The notes: generated from the sequence alone by a model not told the origin. A stretch of DNA of 21,674 nucleotides from Candidatus Izemoplasmatales bacterium (GCA_028699855.1 JAQVTV010000001.1:1-21674), one strand, 5' to 3'. Shown: positions 6,798 to 15,236, counted from the first letter of the stretch. Numbers and translations are program-made.

Positions 6798-7814
6798 TTA
6801 ATCTAGTTTTCTCCCGATCGCTGTGGCGATGCGTCGACAACCATCCATCAGCGATTGGAAGCGTTCGGGTTTGAGGGATTGTTGCCCATCACTCAAGGCT
6901 TTTTCCGGTTCGTGATGCACTTCGATGATCAAACCATCCGCGCCCGCGGCAATCGAAGCTTTTGCGAGGGCTTCAACATATTCCCAGCGGCCCGCGGCGT
7001 GCGAGGGATCGACAATAACCGGGAGGTGCGATAGTTTCTTCAAGACCGGGATGGAACTGATGTCCAAAGTCGAGCGTGTAGCTGTCTCAAAAGTGCGTAT
7101 GCCGCGCTCGCATAAGATGACGTTCCGATTTCCGCCGGCAAGGATATATTCTGCGGACATCAACCATTCTTCGATCGTGTTCGCAAGACCGCGCTTCAGA
7201 AGAATCGGTACTTGTGTTTTTCCGAGTTCTTTGAGCAGACTGAAGTTTTGCATGTTGCGTGCGCCGACCTGCAACAAATCAACCGTCCCGACAAAATAAT
7301 CCAAATCTTCCACACTCATGATTTCACTGACGACCGGCATGTTGAAGCGGGCTCCGGCGTGTTTGAGAATCCCCAGGCCGTCGCCCCCAACCCCCTGAAA
7401 CGAGTAGGGACTAGTTCTTGGTTTGTAAGCTCCGCCACGGAGGATTCGTGCGCCGGCAGAAGCGACCAAGGGAGCGATGGTTTCAACTTGTTCTTGGGAT
7501 TCCACGGCACACGGACCGGCCATGACGACGATGTTTTCGCCCCCAATCATCACGCCGGATACATCAATGATGGAATTGTCCGGGTGAAACTTGCGGTTGA
7601 CTTGTTTGAATGGTTCCTGAACGCGCAAAACACTATCGATAAAGTCGTATGCGTACAAGCTTTCTTGATCGAATTTCGAAGTGTCTCCCACGACACCAAA
7701 GATGGTGATGGATGATCCAATGCTTTCGTGAATCTCAAAACCGAGATCCATTAATTTTGTTTTCAGGAGATCTGCGTTTTCCTTCAGGGTGCCTTCTTTG
7801 AGTTTGATAATCAT
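6798..7814 (-). CDS. aroF: 3-deoxy-7-phosphoheptulonate (DAHP) synthase, type I-beta
   Basis: Condenses phosphoenolpyruvate with erythrose 4-phosphate, the first step of the shikimate pathway. At 338 residues it matches the Thermotoga-like form: an N-terminal ferredoxin-like (ACT-like) domain of about 80 residues, known in that form to bind aromatic amino acids as feedback inhibitors, then the TIM barrel. Motifs seen: AGPCAVES (99-106), RGGAYKPRTSPYSFQG (126-141), VGARNMQNF, KRGL, ERGIRTFE and IVDPSHAAG near the C-terminus. There is no fused chorismate mutase domain. The ATG overlaps the aroQ stop as ATGA, so it is translationally coupled and last in the operon, although it encodes the first enzyme. 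Confidence 0.95.
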   Translation of the reverse strand: MIIKLKEGTLKENADLLKTKLMDLGFEIHESIGSSITIFGVVGDTSKFDQESLYAYDFIDSVLRVQEPFKQVNRKFHPDNSIIDVSGVMIGGENIVVMAGPCAVESQEQVETIAPLVASAGARILRGGAYKPRTSPYSFQGVGGDGLGILKHAGARFNMPVVSEIMSVEDLDYFVGTVDLLQVGARNMQNFSLLKELGKTQVPILLKRGLANTIEEWLMSAEYILAGGNRNVILCERGIRTFETATRSTLDISSIPVLKKLSHLPVIVDPSHAAGRWEYVEALAKASIAAGADGLIIEVHHEPEKALSDGQQSLKPERFQSLMDGCRRIATAIGRKLD

Positions 7815-8248
7815 TTTGTTGTTTGTCCTTTCGTGAGTGAGTCAAGGGCTTCAAGGTATCCTTGGATTCCTTTGCCTGATATTTGTTTGATACATGCGGG
7901 AGCAATGACGGATACTTTGCGGAACGCTTCTCGCTGGTGGATATCGGAAAGATGTACTTCGATCGCGGGAATAGGAACGGATTTCAAACAATCATAAATG
8001 GCATAAGAATAATGGGTAAAGGCACCGGGATTGATGATGATGCAATCTATCTTATGGCGATATTTTTGTATGAGATCGATAATGGAGCCTTCATGGTTTG
8101 TTTGTTTGAGGTAGACTTTATGTCCAAATCGTTTCGCATGGGTGGAGACGGCCTGTACGAGGTCACGATAGGTACTTTTGCCATAAATATCAGGCTCTCT
8201 CTCGCCCAAAAGATTAATGTTGGGTCCGTTTATGACTAAAATATTCAT
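7811..8248 (-). CDS. aroQ: 3-dehydroquinate dehydratase, type II
   Basis: Removes water from 3-dehydroquinate to give 3-dehydroshikimate. The 145-residue length is typical of the dodecameric type II enzyme. Seen: NGPNINLLGEREPDIYG with catalytic Tyr22, INPGAFTHYSYAI, and EVHLSDIHQREAFR with catalytic His99, then a SVIAPACIKQISGKG ending. The ATG lies 35 bases inside the end of the aroE/K gene, but AGAGGA about 9 bases upstream and the canonical N-terminus support it. It is coupled to aroF by an ATGA overlap. Confidence 0.95.
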   Translation of the reverse strand: MNILVINGPNINLLGEREPDIYGKSTYRDLVQAVSTHAKRFGHKVYLKQTNHEGSIIDLIQKYRHKIDCIIINPGAFTHYSYAIYDCLKSVPIPAIEVHLSDIHQREAFRKVSVIAPACIKQISGKGIQGYLEALDSLTKGQTTK

Positions 8249-9479
8249 TGATTTTCCTCTCGACTTCTTGGATATGAACGGTGATATCGCCGGTTAGTTT
8301 GAAAGTGATATCCGCATGTTTTTGGTAGAGCGGACCGCGAATTTCGGCCAACCGATACAAATCATCGGCGTTTTGCATGAGTGGACGGTTGCGTATTTGA
8401 TGCTTAAGAATTTCTGCGGGATCTTTATCAAGATAGATGATCAGCCCGTTTTGTTTCAAAAGATCCATAAGTTCGGAATTCATGATCATTCCACCGCCGG
8501 TGGAGATGATCTGGTTGTGGGAGCGATATACGTTTTTGATTAAATCGAACTCAAGTTTCCGAAAGGCTTTTTCGCCTTGTGTCCGAAATATGTCCACAAT
8601 CGATATCCCTGCATTTTTCTCGATTTCTCTGTCTGTATCGATATAATGTTTTCTAAATAAAGGCTCCAATCGTCGTGCGTAAAGTGATTTTCCCGACATA
8701 GGTAGGCCTACGAAAACGAGGTTCGTCATCTTTGCCCTGAGTTTATTGTAGTTTTTGTTCAGTTCGCTCAAGGGTGTTTCTTTGTGAAAGAAACGATCGT
8801 GAGACCCCTTTGCTTGGGCGACCAGCATATATAAACCATTATAGGCGGGAATGTTGAGTGATTCGGCCTCAAGCAACCACTTCGTTTTGAGCGGGTTGTA
8901 AATCAAATCCATCACGCATGTGAGGTGGGTGAATGGTTTGAGCGAGAACAAAGGGGTATCGCTGTTGTGTGGATACATTCCGATGGGCGTTGTGTTGATG
9001 ATGATCTCAAAGTCGTGAAAACGATTGATGTCCTGCAAGGGGTATTCGTTTGTCTCGCGAACGCTCCGACACGCCTTAACAACGCGATCGGCGTGAAGAT
9101 CACGCGCAAGCAAAGCGACAGTTTTAGCGGCTCCGCCGTTGCCAACAATCAACACCTTCTTGTTTTCAATAGATATTTTATGGTATTCCAGAGAAAGTTT
9201 CAATCCTTGATAATCGGTATTATATCCCTTCAACAAGCCGTTCTCATTGATGATGGTGTTGACAGAACCGATTCTCTCAGCCAAAGGATCGATGGCACCG
9301 AGAAAGGGAATGACCGCTTCTTTGTAGGGAATGGTCACATTGATGCCACGAAATGATTTGTGATTCAAAAATGCGCTGATGTCATCGAGTTCGATGATGC
9401 GGTACTGGGCATTGCCGAACAACGAATGGACATAAGGTGAGAAACTGTGCGTCAGTTGACGACCGATCAGTCCGTACAT
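8214..9479 (-). CDS. aroE-aroK: Bifunctional shikimate dehydrogenase / shikimate kinase
   Basis: A 421-residue fusion of two consecutive enzymes. Residues 1 to about 248 are AroE, which reduces 3-dehydroshikimate with NADPH: YGLIG...SPYVH, NVTIPYK with catalytic Lys53, NTDYQG with Asp89, and the nucleotide loop GNGGAAKT (113-120). Residues 251-421 are AroK, which phosphorylates shikimate with ATP: P-loop GLPMSGKS (258-265), YIDTD (279-283), FRKLE (306-310), STGGG (326-330) and the lid arginine in RNRPL. The P-loop has Met where many kinases have Gly, but GxxxxGKS is intact. ATG 9479 is preferred to TTG 9491 because it gives the canonical AroE N-terminus. Met251 has an AGGG five bases upstream, so separate kinase synthesis from 8729 is conceivable. 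Confidence 0.93.
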   Translation of the reverse strand: MYGLIGRQLTHSFSPYVHSLFGNAQYRIIELDDISAFLNHKSFRGINVTIPYKEAVIPFLGAIDPLAERIGSVNTIINENGLLKGYNTDYQGLKLSLEYHKISIENKKVLIVGNGGAAKTVALLARDLHADRVVKACRSVRETNEYPLQDINRFHDFEIIINTTPIGMYPHNSDTPLFSLKPFTHLTCVMDLIYNPLKTKWLLEAESLNIPAYNGLYMLVAQAKGSHDRFFHKETPLSELNKNYNKLRAKMTNLVFVGLPMSGKSLYARRLEPLFRKHYIDTDREIEKNAGISIVDIFRTQGEKAFRKLEFDLIKNVYRSHNQIISTGGGMIMNSELMDLLKQNGLIIYLDKDPAEILKHQIRNRPLMQNADDLYRLAEIRGPLYQKHADITFKLTGDITVHIQEVERKINEYFSHKRTQH

Positions 9480-10573
9480 GACTGGTACCAATCCCAGCGA
9501 TGCTTCGCCACAAGGAGATCGAGAACGACAAAAGCGGATACCGCGTTGATGACGGGAAGCGCACGATGAACAATGGCGGGATCGTGACGCCCCGCGATTT
9601 GGATGGTCGCTGGCTGTTTCAATTCCAAATGGACGGTTGTTTGTTCTTTTGAGATGGAAGGCGTCGGTTTGATTGCGGTTTTGAATAGGATGGGCGAACC
9701 CAAAGAGATGCCTCCCGATATACCACCTTGATGATCAGATGCGGTCGTGATGGTAGAACGGTGGTAGATGAAGGCGTCATTCACTTCGCTGCCATATTTT
9801 TCCGTGAGGGCAAATCCGTCTCCGAATTCGATGCCCTTAACTGCGGGAATTGAAAAGATCGCCTTTGACAGACACGACTCAAATGATAGAAAGTATGGTT
9901 CGCCACAGCCCACCGGAACATTCAATAACACGGTTTCAATGATTCCACCCACGGAATCTCCCGTATTTTTCGCAGCCAGGATTTCCGCCTTCATCAATGG
10001 TTCCACAGATGCCTCAAGGACAGGAAAATCGCTGGAATTCAATGTTTTCAAGTGTTCTTCGTTGAAGTGTTCTCTGCGAAAAGGGGCATCTTGGATCGTT
10101 TTGATTCGATGGATATGTGAAGCGATGAGGATTGAATGCTTCTGTAGGATTTGTTCGGCGATTGCGCCCACAACCACCCACAAAGCTGTCATCCTTCCGG
10201 AAAACATCCCGCCGCCACGAGGGTCGTTGTAGCCGTTGTATTTGATGTGTGCGGGATAATCCGCATGAGCCGGGCGCGGTGTGTTTTTATACGCTTCATA
10301 ATCGGATGAACGCACATCGGCGTTATGGATGACGACGACAAGCGGAGCGCCGGTCGTCCGCTCTTGATAATATCCGGATGCGATCTCAAATTGATCCGGC
10401 TCGCTTCTTTGGGTAGCGTATGCGCCTTTGGGACGCCTTTTATCGAGGTGGTCGCGGATAAATGCCTCATCTATCGCGATTCCGGGAGGCAACCCATCGA
10501 TGGCCACGCCGATGATAGAAGCGTGGGATGTGCCAAAAAACGTAATTTTGATATATTCACCCAAGGTGTTCAT
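9467..10573 (-). CDS. aroC: Chorismate synthase
   Basis: Converts EPSP to chorismate, the last common step, using reduced FMN that is not consumed. The 368-residue protein shows FGTSHASIIGVAIDGLPPG at the N-terminus, RRPKG, TQRSEPDQFEI, TTGAPLVVVIHN, SSDYEAYKNTPRPAHAD, RGGGMFSGRMTA, GDSVGGIIE, GGISGGISLGSPI and the C-terminal GRHDP signature. The ATG follows GAGGTG at a good distance and overlaps the end of aroB by 17 bases; its own end overlaps aroE/K by 13. Single-function chorismate synthases need an external flavin reductase; a flavin-reductase-like gene lies just upstream of the operon in the opposite direction (13858-14376). Confidence 0.96.
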   Translation of the reverse strand: MNTLGEYIKITFFGTSHASIIGVAIDGLPPGIAIDEAFIRDHLDKRRPKGAYATQRSEPDQFEIASGYYQERTTGAPLVVVIHNADVRSSDYEAYKNTPRPAHADYPAHIKYNGYNDPRGGGMFSGRMTALWVVVGAIAEQILQKHSILIASHIHRIKTIQDAPFRREHFNEEHLKTLNSSDFPVLEASVEPLMKAEILAAKNTGDSVGGIIETVLLNVPVGCGEPYFLSFESCLSKAIFSIPAVKGIEFGDGFALTEKYGSEVNDAFIYHRSTITTASDHQGGISGGISLGSPILFKTAIKPTPSISKEQTTVHLELKQPATIQIAGRHDPAIVHRALPVINAVSAFVVLDLLVAKHRWDWYQSCTD

Positions 10574-11588
10574 TTGGTTTCACCTCATTTATGGGAATGA
10601 TTTCATTGTCGATGACGCAATCACTCAAGTACGCTGAACCGATTACTTTGATGAGCACCATTCGCGCCTGATGGTCGCGATTCTTTTTGTCTTTCGCGAT
10701 ATAGGGTAACAAATCTCGAATCGCAACGTGATCGGTGGTGGGCAGATTGTATTGACGTAAAAGATCCATCAAGCGATGTTTTATGGCGTGATCCAGAGTT
10801 GCATGGACCATCCCGATGGCAACGGCCTCTCCATGAAGATATCGTTCATATCGGTAATGGGCTTCGATGGCATGTCCCAAGGTATGGCCGAAATTGAGCA
10901 GTTGCCGTTCGTTTCGGTCATATTCGTCGATTTCAACGAAATGCTTTTTGATTTCGATCGTACGACGAATCAAAGCCAAAGGTTGGCGATCAAACAAACC
11001 ACCCTCGAGTTGTTCGATGAGCTCTTGATCCGCAATCATCCCACATTTGATCATTTCCGCCACGCCGTTGGCGAGGTGTCTGGGGGGTAAAGTCTTCAGC
11101 GTATTGACATCCACAATCACCATTTTGGGCGGGTAGATCGCGCCGATCGCGTTTTTGGTGTTGTGATGATTGATCCCGACTTTTCCACCAACGGACGAGT
11201 CGATTTGAGCGAGTAGCGATGTGGGAATTTGTACGAAATCGATTCCGCGCATATAGGTTGCGGCGACAAAACCCGCGAGATCTCCGGTCACACCGCCGCC
11301 TAATGCGATGATGGTGGCATTTTTGAGCACGTTCGCTTCGAGCATGGTGGTGCAGATTTTGTCCCATTGAGCCATACTTTTCGCGTTTTCTCCTTGAGGA
11401 AACACAATCTCAAGACACTGCGGCAAAGCATTGAGGATTTTTTGGACATAAGCTTGAGGTATTCTGGAATCGTGGATCAGCACATATGAAGTCTTTGCAT
11501 CAAGGAACGTATGGATTTGGTCAAGAAGATTCTCGCCGATATGGACAGGGTAGGAGGCGTGACGGGACTGGATATGGATTGTTTTCAC
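10557..11588 (-). CDS. aroB: 3-dehydroquinate synthase
   Basis: Cyclises DAHP to 3-dehydroquinate with NAD+ and a divalent metal. From the chosen start it is 343 residues. Seen: GGGVTGDLAGFVAA (NAD contact), QIPTSLLAQIDSSVGGKVGIN, KNAIGAIYPP, and the metal ligands in GVAEMIK (Glu), NFGHTLGHAIE (His) and LHGEAVAIGM (His). The GTG at 11588 is preferred over the longer frame from 11642: GGAGG (11598-11602) lies nine bases upstream, the protein then begins with the usual first beta-strand, and the overlap with aroA becomes a four-base gap. Confidence 0.95.
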   Translation of the reverse strand: MKTIHIQSRHASYPVHIGENLLDQIHTFLDAKTSYVLIHDSRIPQAYVQKILNALPQCLEIVFPQGENAKSMAQWDKICTTMLEANVLKNATIIALGGGVTGDLAGFVAATYMRGIDFVQIPTSLLAQIDSSVGGKVGINHHNTKNAIGAIYPPKMVIVDVNTLKTLPPRHLANGVAEMIKCGMIADQELIEQLEGGLFDRQPLALIRRTIEIKKHFVEIDEYDRNERQLLNFGHTLGHAIEAHYRYERYLHGEAVAIGMVHATLDHAIKHRLMDLLRQYNLPTTDHVAIRDLLPYIAKDKKNRDHQARMVLIKVIGSAYLSDCVIDNEIIPINEVKPNEHLG

Positions 11589-11592
11589 TATG

Positions 11593-12858
11593 TTAATCCT
11601 CCACAACGGTGAATTGACCACCGATCGACTTGAAATCTTCAAAAAATCGGGGGTAAGATTTATTCACGGCTTCGGCGTGCTTGATTGTCACTTGCTTCTT
11701 GCAGCGGATGGAGGCGATTGCGAGAGCCATGACAATCCGATGATCGTTGAACGAATCAAAAACACCACCTTCGAACTCCGGTTGACCTTCGATGATGAGA
11801 CCATCATCCAGCAACTGTGTGGACACACCCAAACCTTTAAGTGTGTGTTCGATCGAACTCAGACGATTGGATTCTTTGTATTTCAAGCGACCGGCGTTGA
11901 CGATACGGCTTGTGCCTTGGGAGGACGCGGCCAATATCGCTAAAATCGGGGCGATATCCGGGGATTGTGATACGTCATACACGACGCCCGTAGTCTGTGA
12001 TTGATGAAAAGTGATGCCTTCGGGACCGGTGGAGTAATGGCCGCCTGATGCGAGAATGCAATCCAGGATCCGATAATCGGGTTGTAATGAATCCAATTCG
12101 ATGTTTTTGCATAATATATCATTGCCGATGAGACCGGCAACGGCAAAAAAGGCCAGTTGTGAAAAATCACCTTCGATCTTGAGTGATATCGGACGGTAAG
12201 ATTGATTGCCTTTGATTTCGTATACATCGTTGTGTTCATGAATGACGATTCCGGATTTTCTCAACATGTCGCACGTCATATCGACATAGCCCTTCGATTC
12301 GTATTTTCCGGTGACACGGATTCGCGAATCCTCTTTTGCGAGGGGCAAAGCAAAGAGCAACCCGGAGATGAATTGGCTACTGATGTTTCCTGGTATGTCG
12401 TAATGACCTCCGGGTAGCCCTCCGGAGATGATCAATGTGTCTTCGTTTTTTTGATATTGAAGTCCGAGATTTCGAAACAACGACTCATAAATACCCAAAG
12501 GTCGTTGAAACAGACTTTTCTTGCCGGTGAACACGACTTTTTGTCGTGACAACGTCATAATCGGTATCAACAAGCGTAAAGTGGACCCTGATTCGTTGCA
12601 ATCGATGAAATTATCGTCGGTGATGACGATTCTGCCTGTGGCATTCACAATCAACTGATTGGGGTTTTGAATACATTTCGCACCGATTTTTTCCATAGCG
12701 GCGATTGTAGCCAAAACATCTTCGCTATAGGCCATGTTGGAGAGGATGCTTTTGCCTCTGGCGAGGGAAGCGGCGATGATGGTGCGGTGTGATTGGCTTT
12801 TGGATGGCGGGATTTTGATGCTTCCTTTGAGTGATTGAGGGTGGATGATGATATTCAT
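11593..12858 (-). CDS. aroA: 3-phosphoshikimate 1-carboxyvinyltransferase (EPSP synthase)
   Basis: Transfers the enolpyruvyl group from PEP to shikimate 3-phosphate. The 421-residue protein has PPSKSQSHR (17-25) with Lys20 and Arg25, NESGSTLR (88-95), FQRPLG (117-122), SSQFISGLLFALP (160-172), EGDFSQLAFF (229-238), catalytic Asp301 in QSPDIAP, KESNRL (328-333) and DHRIVMA. The PEP loop reads SGST rather than the NAGT of class I enzymes such as E. coli AroA, so glyphosate behaviour cannot be assumed. The ATG overlaps the tyrA stop as ATGA, so translation is coupled. Length and motifs are complete. Confidence 0.96.
   Translation of the reverse strand: MNIIIHPQSLKGSIKIPPSKSQSHRTIIAASLARGKSILSNMAYSEDVLATIAAMEKIGAKCIQNPNQLIVNATGRIVITDDNFIDCNESGSTLRLLIPIMTLSRQKVVFTGKKSLFQRPLGIYESLFRNLGLQYQKNEDTLIISGGLPGGHYDIPGNISSQFISGLLFALPLAKEDSRIRVTGKYESKGYVDMTCDMLRKSGIVIHEHNDVYEIKGNQSYRPISLKIEGDFSQLAFFAVAGLIGNDILCKNIELDSLQPDYRILDCILASGGHYSTGPEGITFHQSQTTGVVYDVSQSPDIAPILAILAASSQGTSRIVNAGRLKYKESNRLSSIEHTLKGLGVSTQLLDDGLIIEGQPEFEGGVFDSFNDHRIVMALAIASIRCKKQVTIKHAEAVNKSYPRFFEDFKSIGGQFTVVED
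11598..11602 (-). promoter_or_regulatory. Ribosome binding site that decides the aroB start
   Basis: GGAGG on the minus strand sits inside the last codons of aroA, nine bases before the GTG at 11588. The alternative start at 11642 has no comparable site. Confidence 0.7.
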
Positions 12859-13700
12859 TCTTTCACATCCTTTTCAATCGAAAAACGTCTTTCCTTGGCC
12901 AGTTTCATCAGGGAAACCAGCGTTTGGACATCGTTGTTTTGAATAGCGTCCTTGTAGCGCGAAAGCGAATCGATGAATTGATCAATCCTGGGGATCAGAT
13001 GCGCGTGATTTGCGATTAACAAATCACTCCATAGTTTTTCGTTAATCATCGCGATTCGGGTCAGGTCACGATAGGAATCGCCGATAAAACGCGCGGTTTG
13101 AAAATGGAAGTCGTCCGCATCTACCAATGCGAGCGACAATACGTGGGTTAACTGTGAAGTATAAGCGATGATTTCATCGTGGGCTTCAGGCGACAGATCA
13201 GTGATGGTGCCAAACCCCATTTCTCGCGCGAACTCGCGCACGAGCTCGAGATGTTCCGGCGTGTTTCGATCCGTGGGAACGATGACGAAATTCTGCTTAT
13301 TGAAGATGGATGGATTGGCATGGCGCACGCCGATTTTTTCTCTTCCGGCAATCGGGTGTGTCATCACGAGATCCAAATCTTGACGAAGGAAGGGCAGGAG
13401 ATCTTTCACGAATTTGGTTTTAATGCCCGCAATTTCGATCAATACCGTGTTTGAAGAGAAAGCGAGCTGATGGTCTTTGATGAAGGTGATGATATCGTTG
13501 GGGTACAAACACAAGAAAACTACCTGAACCTTTTGGGCAAAATCCGTCAGATTCCGGGACATTTCGTGGATGATTTTGTGATTCATCGCATATTGGAGTG
13601 CGTCCTCGTTGATATCATATGCGACGATATGATGACGTTGTTGGAGCGCTTGCGCGATTGACCCCCCCATTAGGCCGAGTCCGATGATGCCGACATTCAT
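12855..13700 (-). CDS. tyrA: Prephenate dehydrogenase
   Basis: Oxidatively decarboxylates prephenate to 4-hydroxyphenylpyruvate, the tyrosine branch. The 281-residue protein has an N-terminal Rossmann motif GLGLMGGSIA (7-16) followed by an aspartate in VAYDIN that suggests NAD+ preference, and THPIAGRE (114-121) with catalytic His115, then an all-helical C-terminal dimerisation domain. There is no ACT domain and no chorismate mutase domain, so feedback control by a fused regulatory domain is absent. It is the first gene of the aro operon, with an AGGTGG ribosome site, an extended -10 just upstream, and a 4-base overlap with aroA. Confidence 0.94.
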   Translation of the reverse strand: MNVGIIGLGLMGGSIAQALQQRHHIVAYDINEDALQYAMNHKIIHEMSRNLTDFAQKVQVVFLCLYPNDIITFIKDHQLAFSSNTVLIEIAGIKTKFVKDLLPFLRQDLDLVMTHPIAGREKIGVRHANPSIFNKQNFVIVPTDRNTPEHLELVREFAREMGFGTITDLSPEAHDEIIAYTSQLTHVLSLALVDADDFHFQTARFIGDSYRDLTRIAMINEKLWSDLLIANHAHLIPRIDQFIDSLSRYKDAIQNNDVQTLVSLMKLAKERRFSIEKDVKE

Positions 13701-13726
13701 GAAACCACCTCATTTATGTTTATATC

Positions 13727-13735
13727 ATTTTATCA
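13727..13735 (-). promoter_or_regulatory. Extended -10 promoter of the tyrA-aro operon
   Basis: On the minus strand TGA precedes TAAAAT (13727-13732); the -35 position is poor. The predicted start near 13720 leaves about 20 bases to the tyrA ATG. A T-box or attenuator leader would not fit in that space. Confidence 0.5.
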
Positions 13736-13825
13736 TAGTTTCGCGTGTTTAGAGAGATAATAATGGGTTTTTTTCCCTGATGATTCCCGAACGCGCCGGA
13801 TGTGCTTTATCTCATTTGGGCCCTG

Positions 13826-13834
13826 TGGTATAAT
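13826..13834 (+). promoter_or_regulatory. Extended -10 promoter of the flavin reductase-folD-purB operon
   Basis: TGG precedes a perfect TATAAT (13829-13834). The -35 position (TTTATC) is weak. Transcription would start near 13841, giving a leader of about 17 bases. Confidence 0.6.
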
Positions 13835-13857
13835 AATATGAGACGGGGTGATAATTG

Positions 13858-14376
13858 ATGTACCAAGAAATCAATGTATTTGATTACGCAGCCACATTGC
13901 TCGACCAGATCGATTCGGGTATCTTTTTATCGACTGAGCACCAGAATCGTATGAATACGATGACCATTGGTTGGGGGGGTATCACGGTGGTTTGGGGAAA
14001 ACCTATTTTCATGGCCTTGGTGCGCGATTGCCGCGCGACATACGAACTGCTCGAGAAGCAAAACGCATTCACGATCAGCGTTCCCTTGCAAGCGGATCTC
14101 AAAGAAGCTTTGGCCTATTGCGGCCGGTATTCGCTTCGCGATGGCGATAAGTTCAATCGATGCAAACTGACGCCGGTTCCGGGAAGAAAAGTCGCTGCAC
14201 CGATTGTCGGAGAAGCCGAATTGCATTATGAATGTCAAGTCATATACAAACAAACATTGATCGAATCACACATTCCCGCCTATATCAAACAACGGTATTA
14301 TACACAAACGACCGCCAACCACACGATGTATTTCGGTGAGATTGTCGATCAATACCTATATCATAAGGACCAATAA
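13858..14376 (+). CDS. Flavin reductase-like FMN-binding protein
   Basis: A 172-residue protein of the flavin reductase-like (flavoredoxin/DIM6) split-barrel family. Seen: NRMNTMTIGWGGITVVWGKP (residues about 31-50, FMN-phosphate region), then LVRDCRATYELLEK, FTISVPL, YCGRYSLRDGDKFNRCKLTPVPG and an ECQVIYKQTL strand, in the order usual for the family. It probably binds FMN; whether it reduces free flavin, a protein or something else is not determined. ATG 13858 is preferred to the adjacent TTG 13855 because GGGGTG ends seven bases before it. It starts an operon with folD two bases after its stop, and it is divergent from the aro operon, whose chorismate synthase needs reduced FMN. Confidence 0.85.
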   Translation: MYQEINVFDYAATLLDQIDSGIFLSTEHQNRMNTMTIGWGGITVVWGKPIFMALVRDCRATYELLEKQNAFTISVPLQADLKEALAYCGRYSLRDGDKFNRCKLTPVPGRKVAAPIVGEAELHYECQVIYKQTLIESHIPAYIKQRYYTQTTANHTMYFGEIVDQYLYHKDQ

Positions 14377-14378
14377 CG

Positions 14379-15236
14379 ATGGCTACGATTCTTGATGGAA
14401 AACAACTCGCGAAAGAAATCAAAGATAATGTCCGTATGAAGGTGCTCGAGCTTGAGCGGACCACGAATCAACGACCGCATCTCGTCGTTGTTCTTGTGGG
14501 TGATGATGCTGCGAGCGAAACCTATGTTTCCGGCAAGGAGAAAGCGGCAGAAATCACACACATCCAAAGTACTGTGATCCGCAAGGGAACAGACGCTTCG
14601 GAAGCTGAGCTGATCGAATTGCTTAGGAAACTCAACAACGATCCGCTTGTCCACGGTATCTTACTGCAGTTACCGTTGCCCAAGCATTTGCACCAGGAAC
14701 GTTTAATCGCGGAAATCGACCCTCGAAAAGATGTGGACGGATTTACGCCTGAAAATGTCGCAAAACTTGTGAAAGGCCAAGCCGGAATCTTACCTTGCAC
14801 TCCCTTGGGAATCATGCGGCTTCTCAAAAAATACGCGATTGATCCTTCGGGGAAAAACGCATGCGTCATCGGCAGAAGTCAGATCGTCGGGAAACCGATG
14901 GCATCGCTTCTGTTGGAAGCGAACGCGACAGTAACCATCTGCCACAGCAAAACCAAGAACATTCAAGAAATCTCCAGAAACAGCGACATTGTCGTTGTGG
15001 CAATCGGAAAACCCGAGTATGTGGATGATACATTTGTGCGACCCGGAGCCGTGGTGATCGATGTCGGGATCTCCCGAGTTGATGGAAAACTCAAAGGGGA
15101 TGTCGCTTTTGACCTGGCGGCCAGGAACGCCGGATTTATTACGCCGGTTCCCGGTGGCGTGGGGCCGATGACCATCGCCTGCTTGATGGAAAACACCTTG
15201 ACGTGCTTTATGAATCAGATGGGGGTATCCGGATGA
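14379..15236 (+). CDS. folD: Methylenetetrahydrofolate dehydrogenase / methenyltetrahydrofolate cyclohydrolase
   Basis: Interconverts 5,10-methylene- and 10-formyl-tetrahydrofolate, supplying one-carbon units for purine and other synthesis. The 285-residue length is standard. Seen: VVLVGDDAASETYVSGKEKA with Tyr49 and catalytic Lys53, GILLQLPLPKHL, DPRKDVDGFTPEN, PCTPLGIMRLL, GRSQIVGKPMASLL (dinucleotide-binding signature), TICHSKTKN and the C-terminal TPVPGGVGPMTIA. The ATG comes two bases after the flavin-reductase stop with AAGGA nine bases upstream; its stop overlaps the purB start as ATGA. Confidence 0.97.
   Translation: MATILDGKQLAKEIKDNVRMKVLELERTTNQRPHLVVVLVGDDAASETYVSGKEKAAEITHIQSTVIRKGTDASEAELIELLRKLNNDPLVHGILLQLPLPKHLHQERLIAEIDPRKDVDGFTPENVAKLVKGQAGILPCTPLGIMRLLKKYAIDPSGKNACVIGRSQIVGKPMASLLLEANATVTICHSKTKNIQEISRNSDIVVVAIGKPEYVDDTFVRPGAVVIDVGISRVDGKLKGDVAFDLAARNAGFITPVPGGVGPMTIACLMENTLTCFMNQMGVSG

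Noticed and set aside
13701..13857. T-box or attenuator leader controlling the aro operon
   Set aside because: The divergent intergenic space is about 157 bases, with the predicted transcript start only about 20 bases from tyrA; no room for a T-box.
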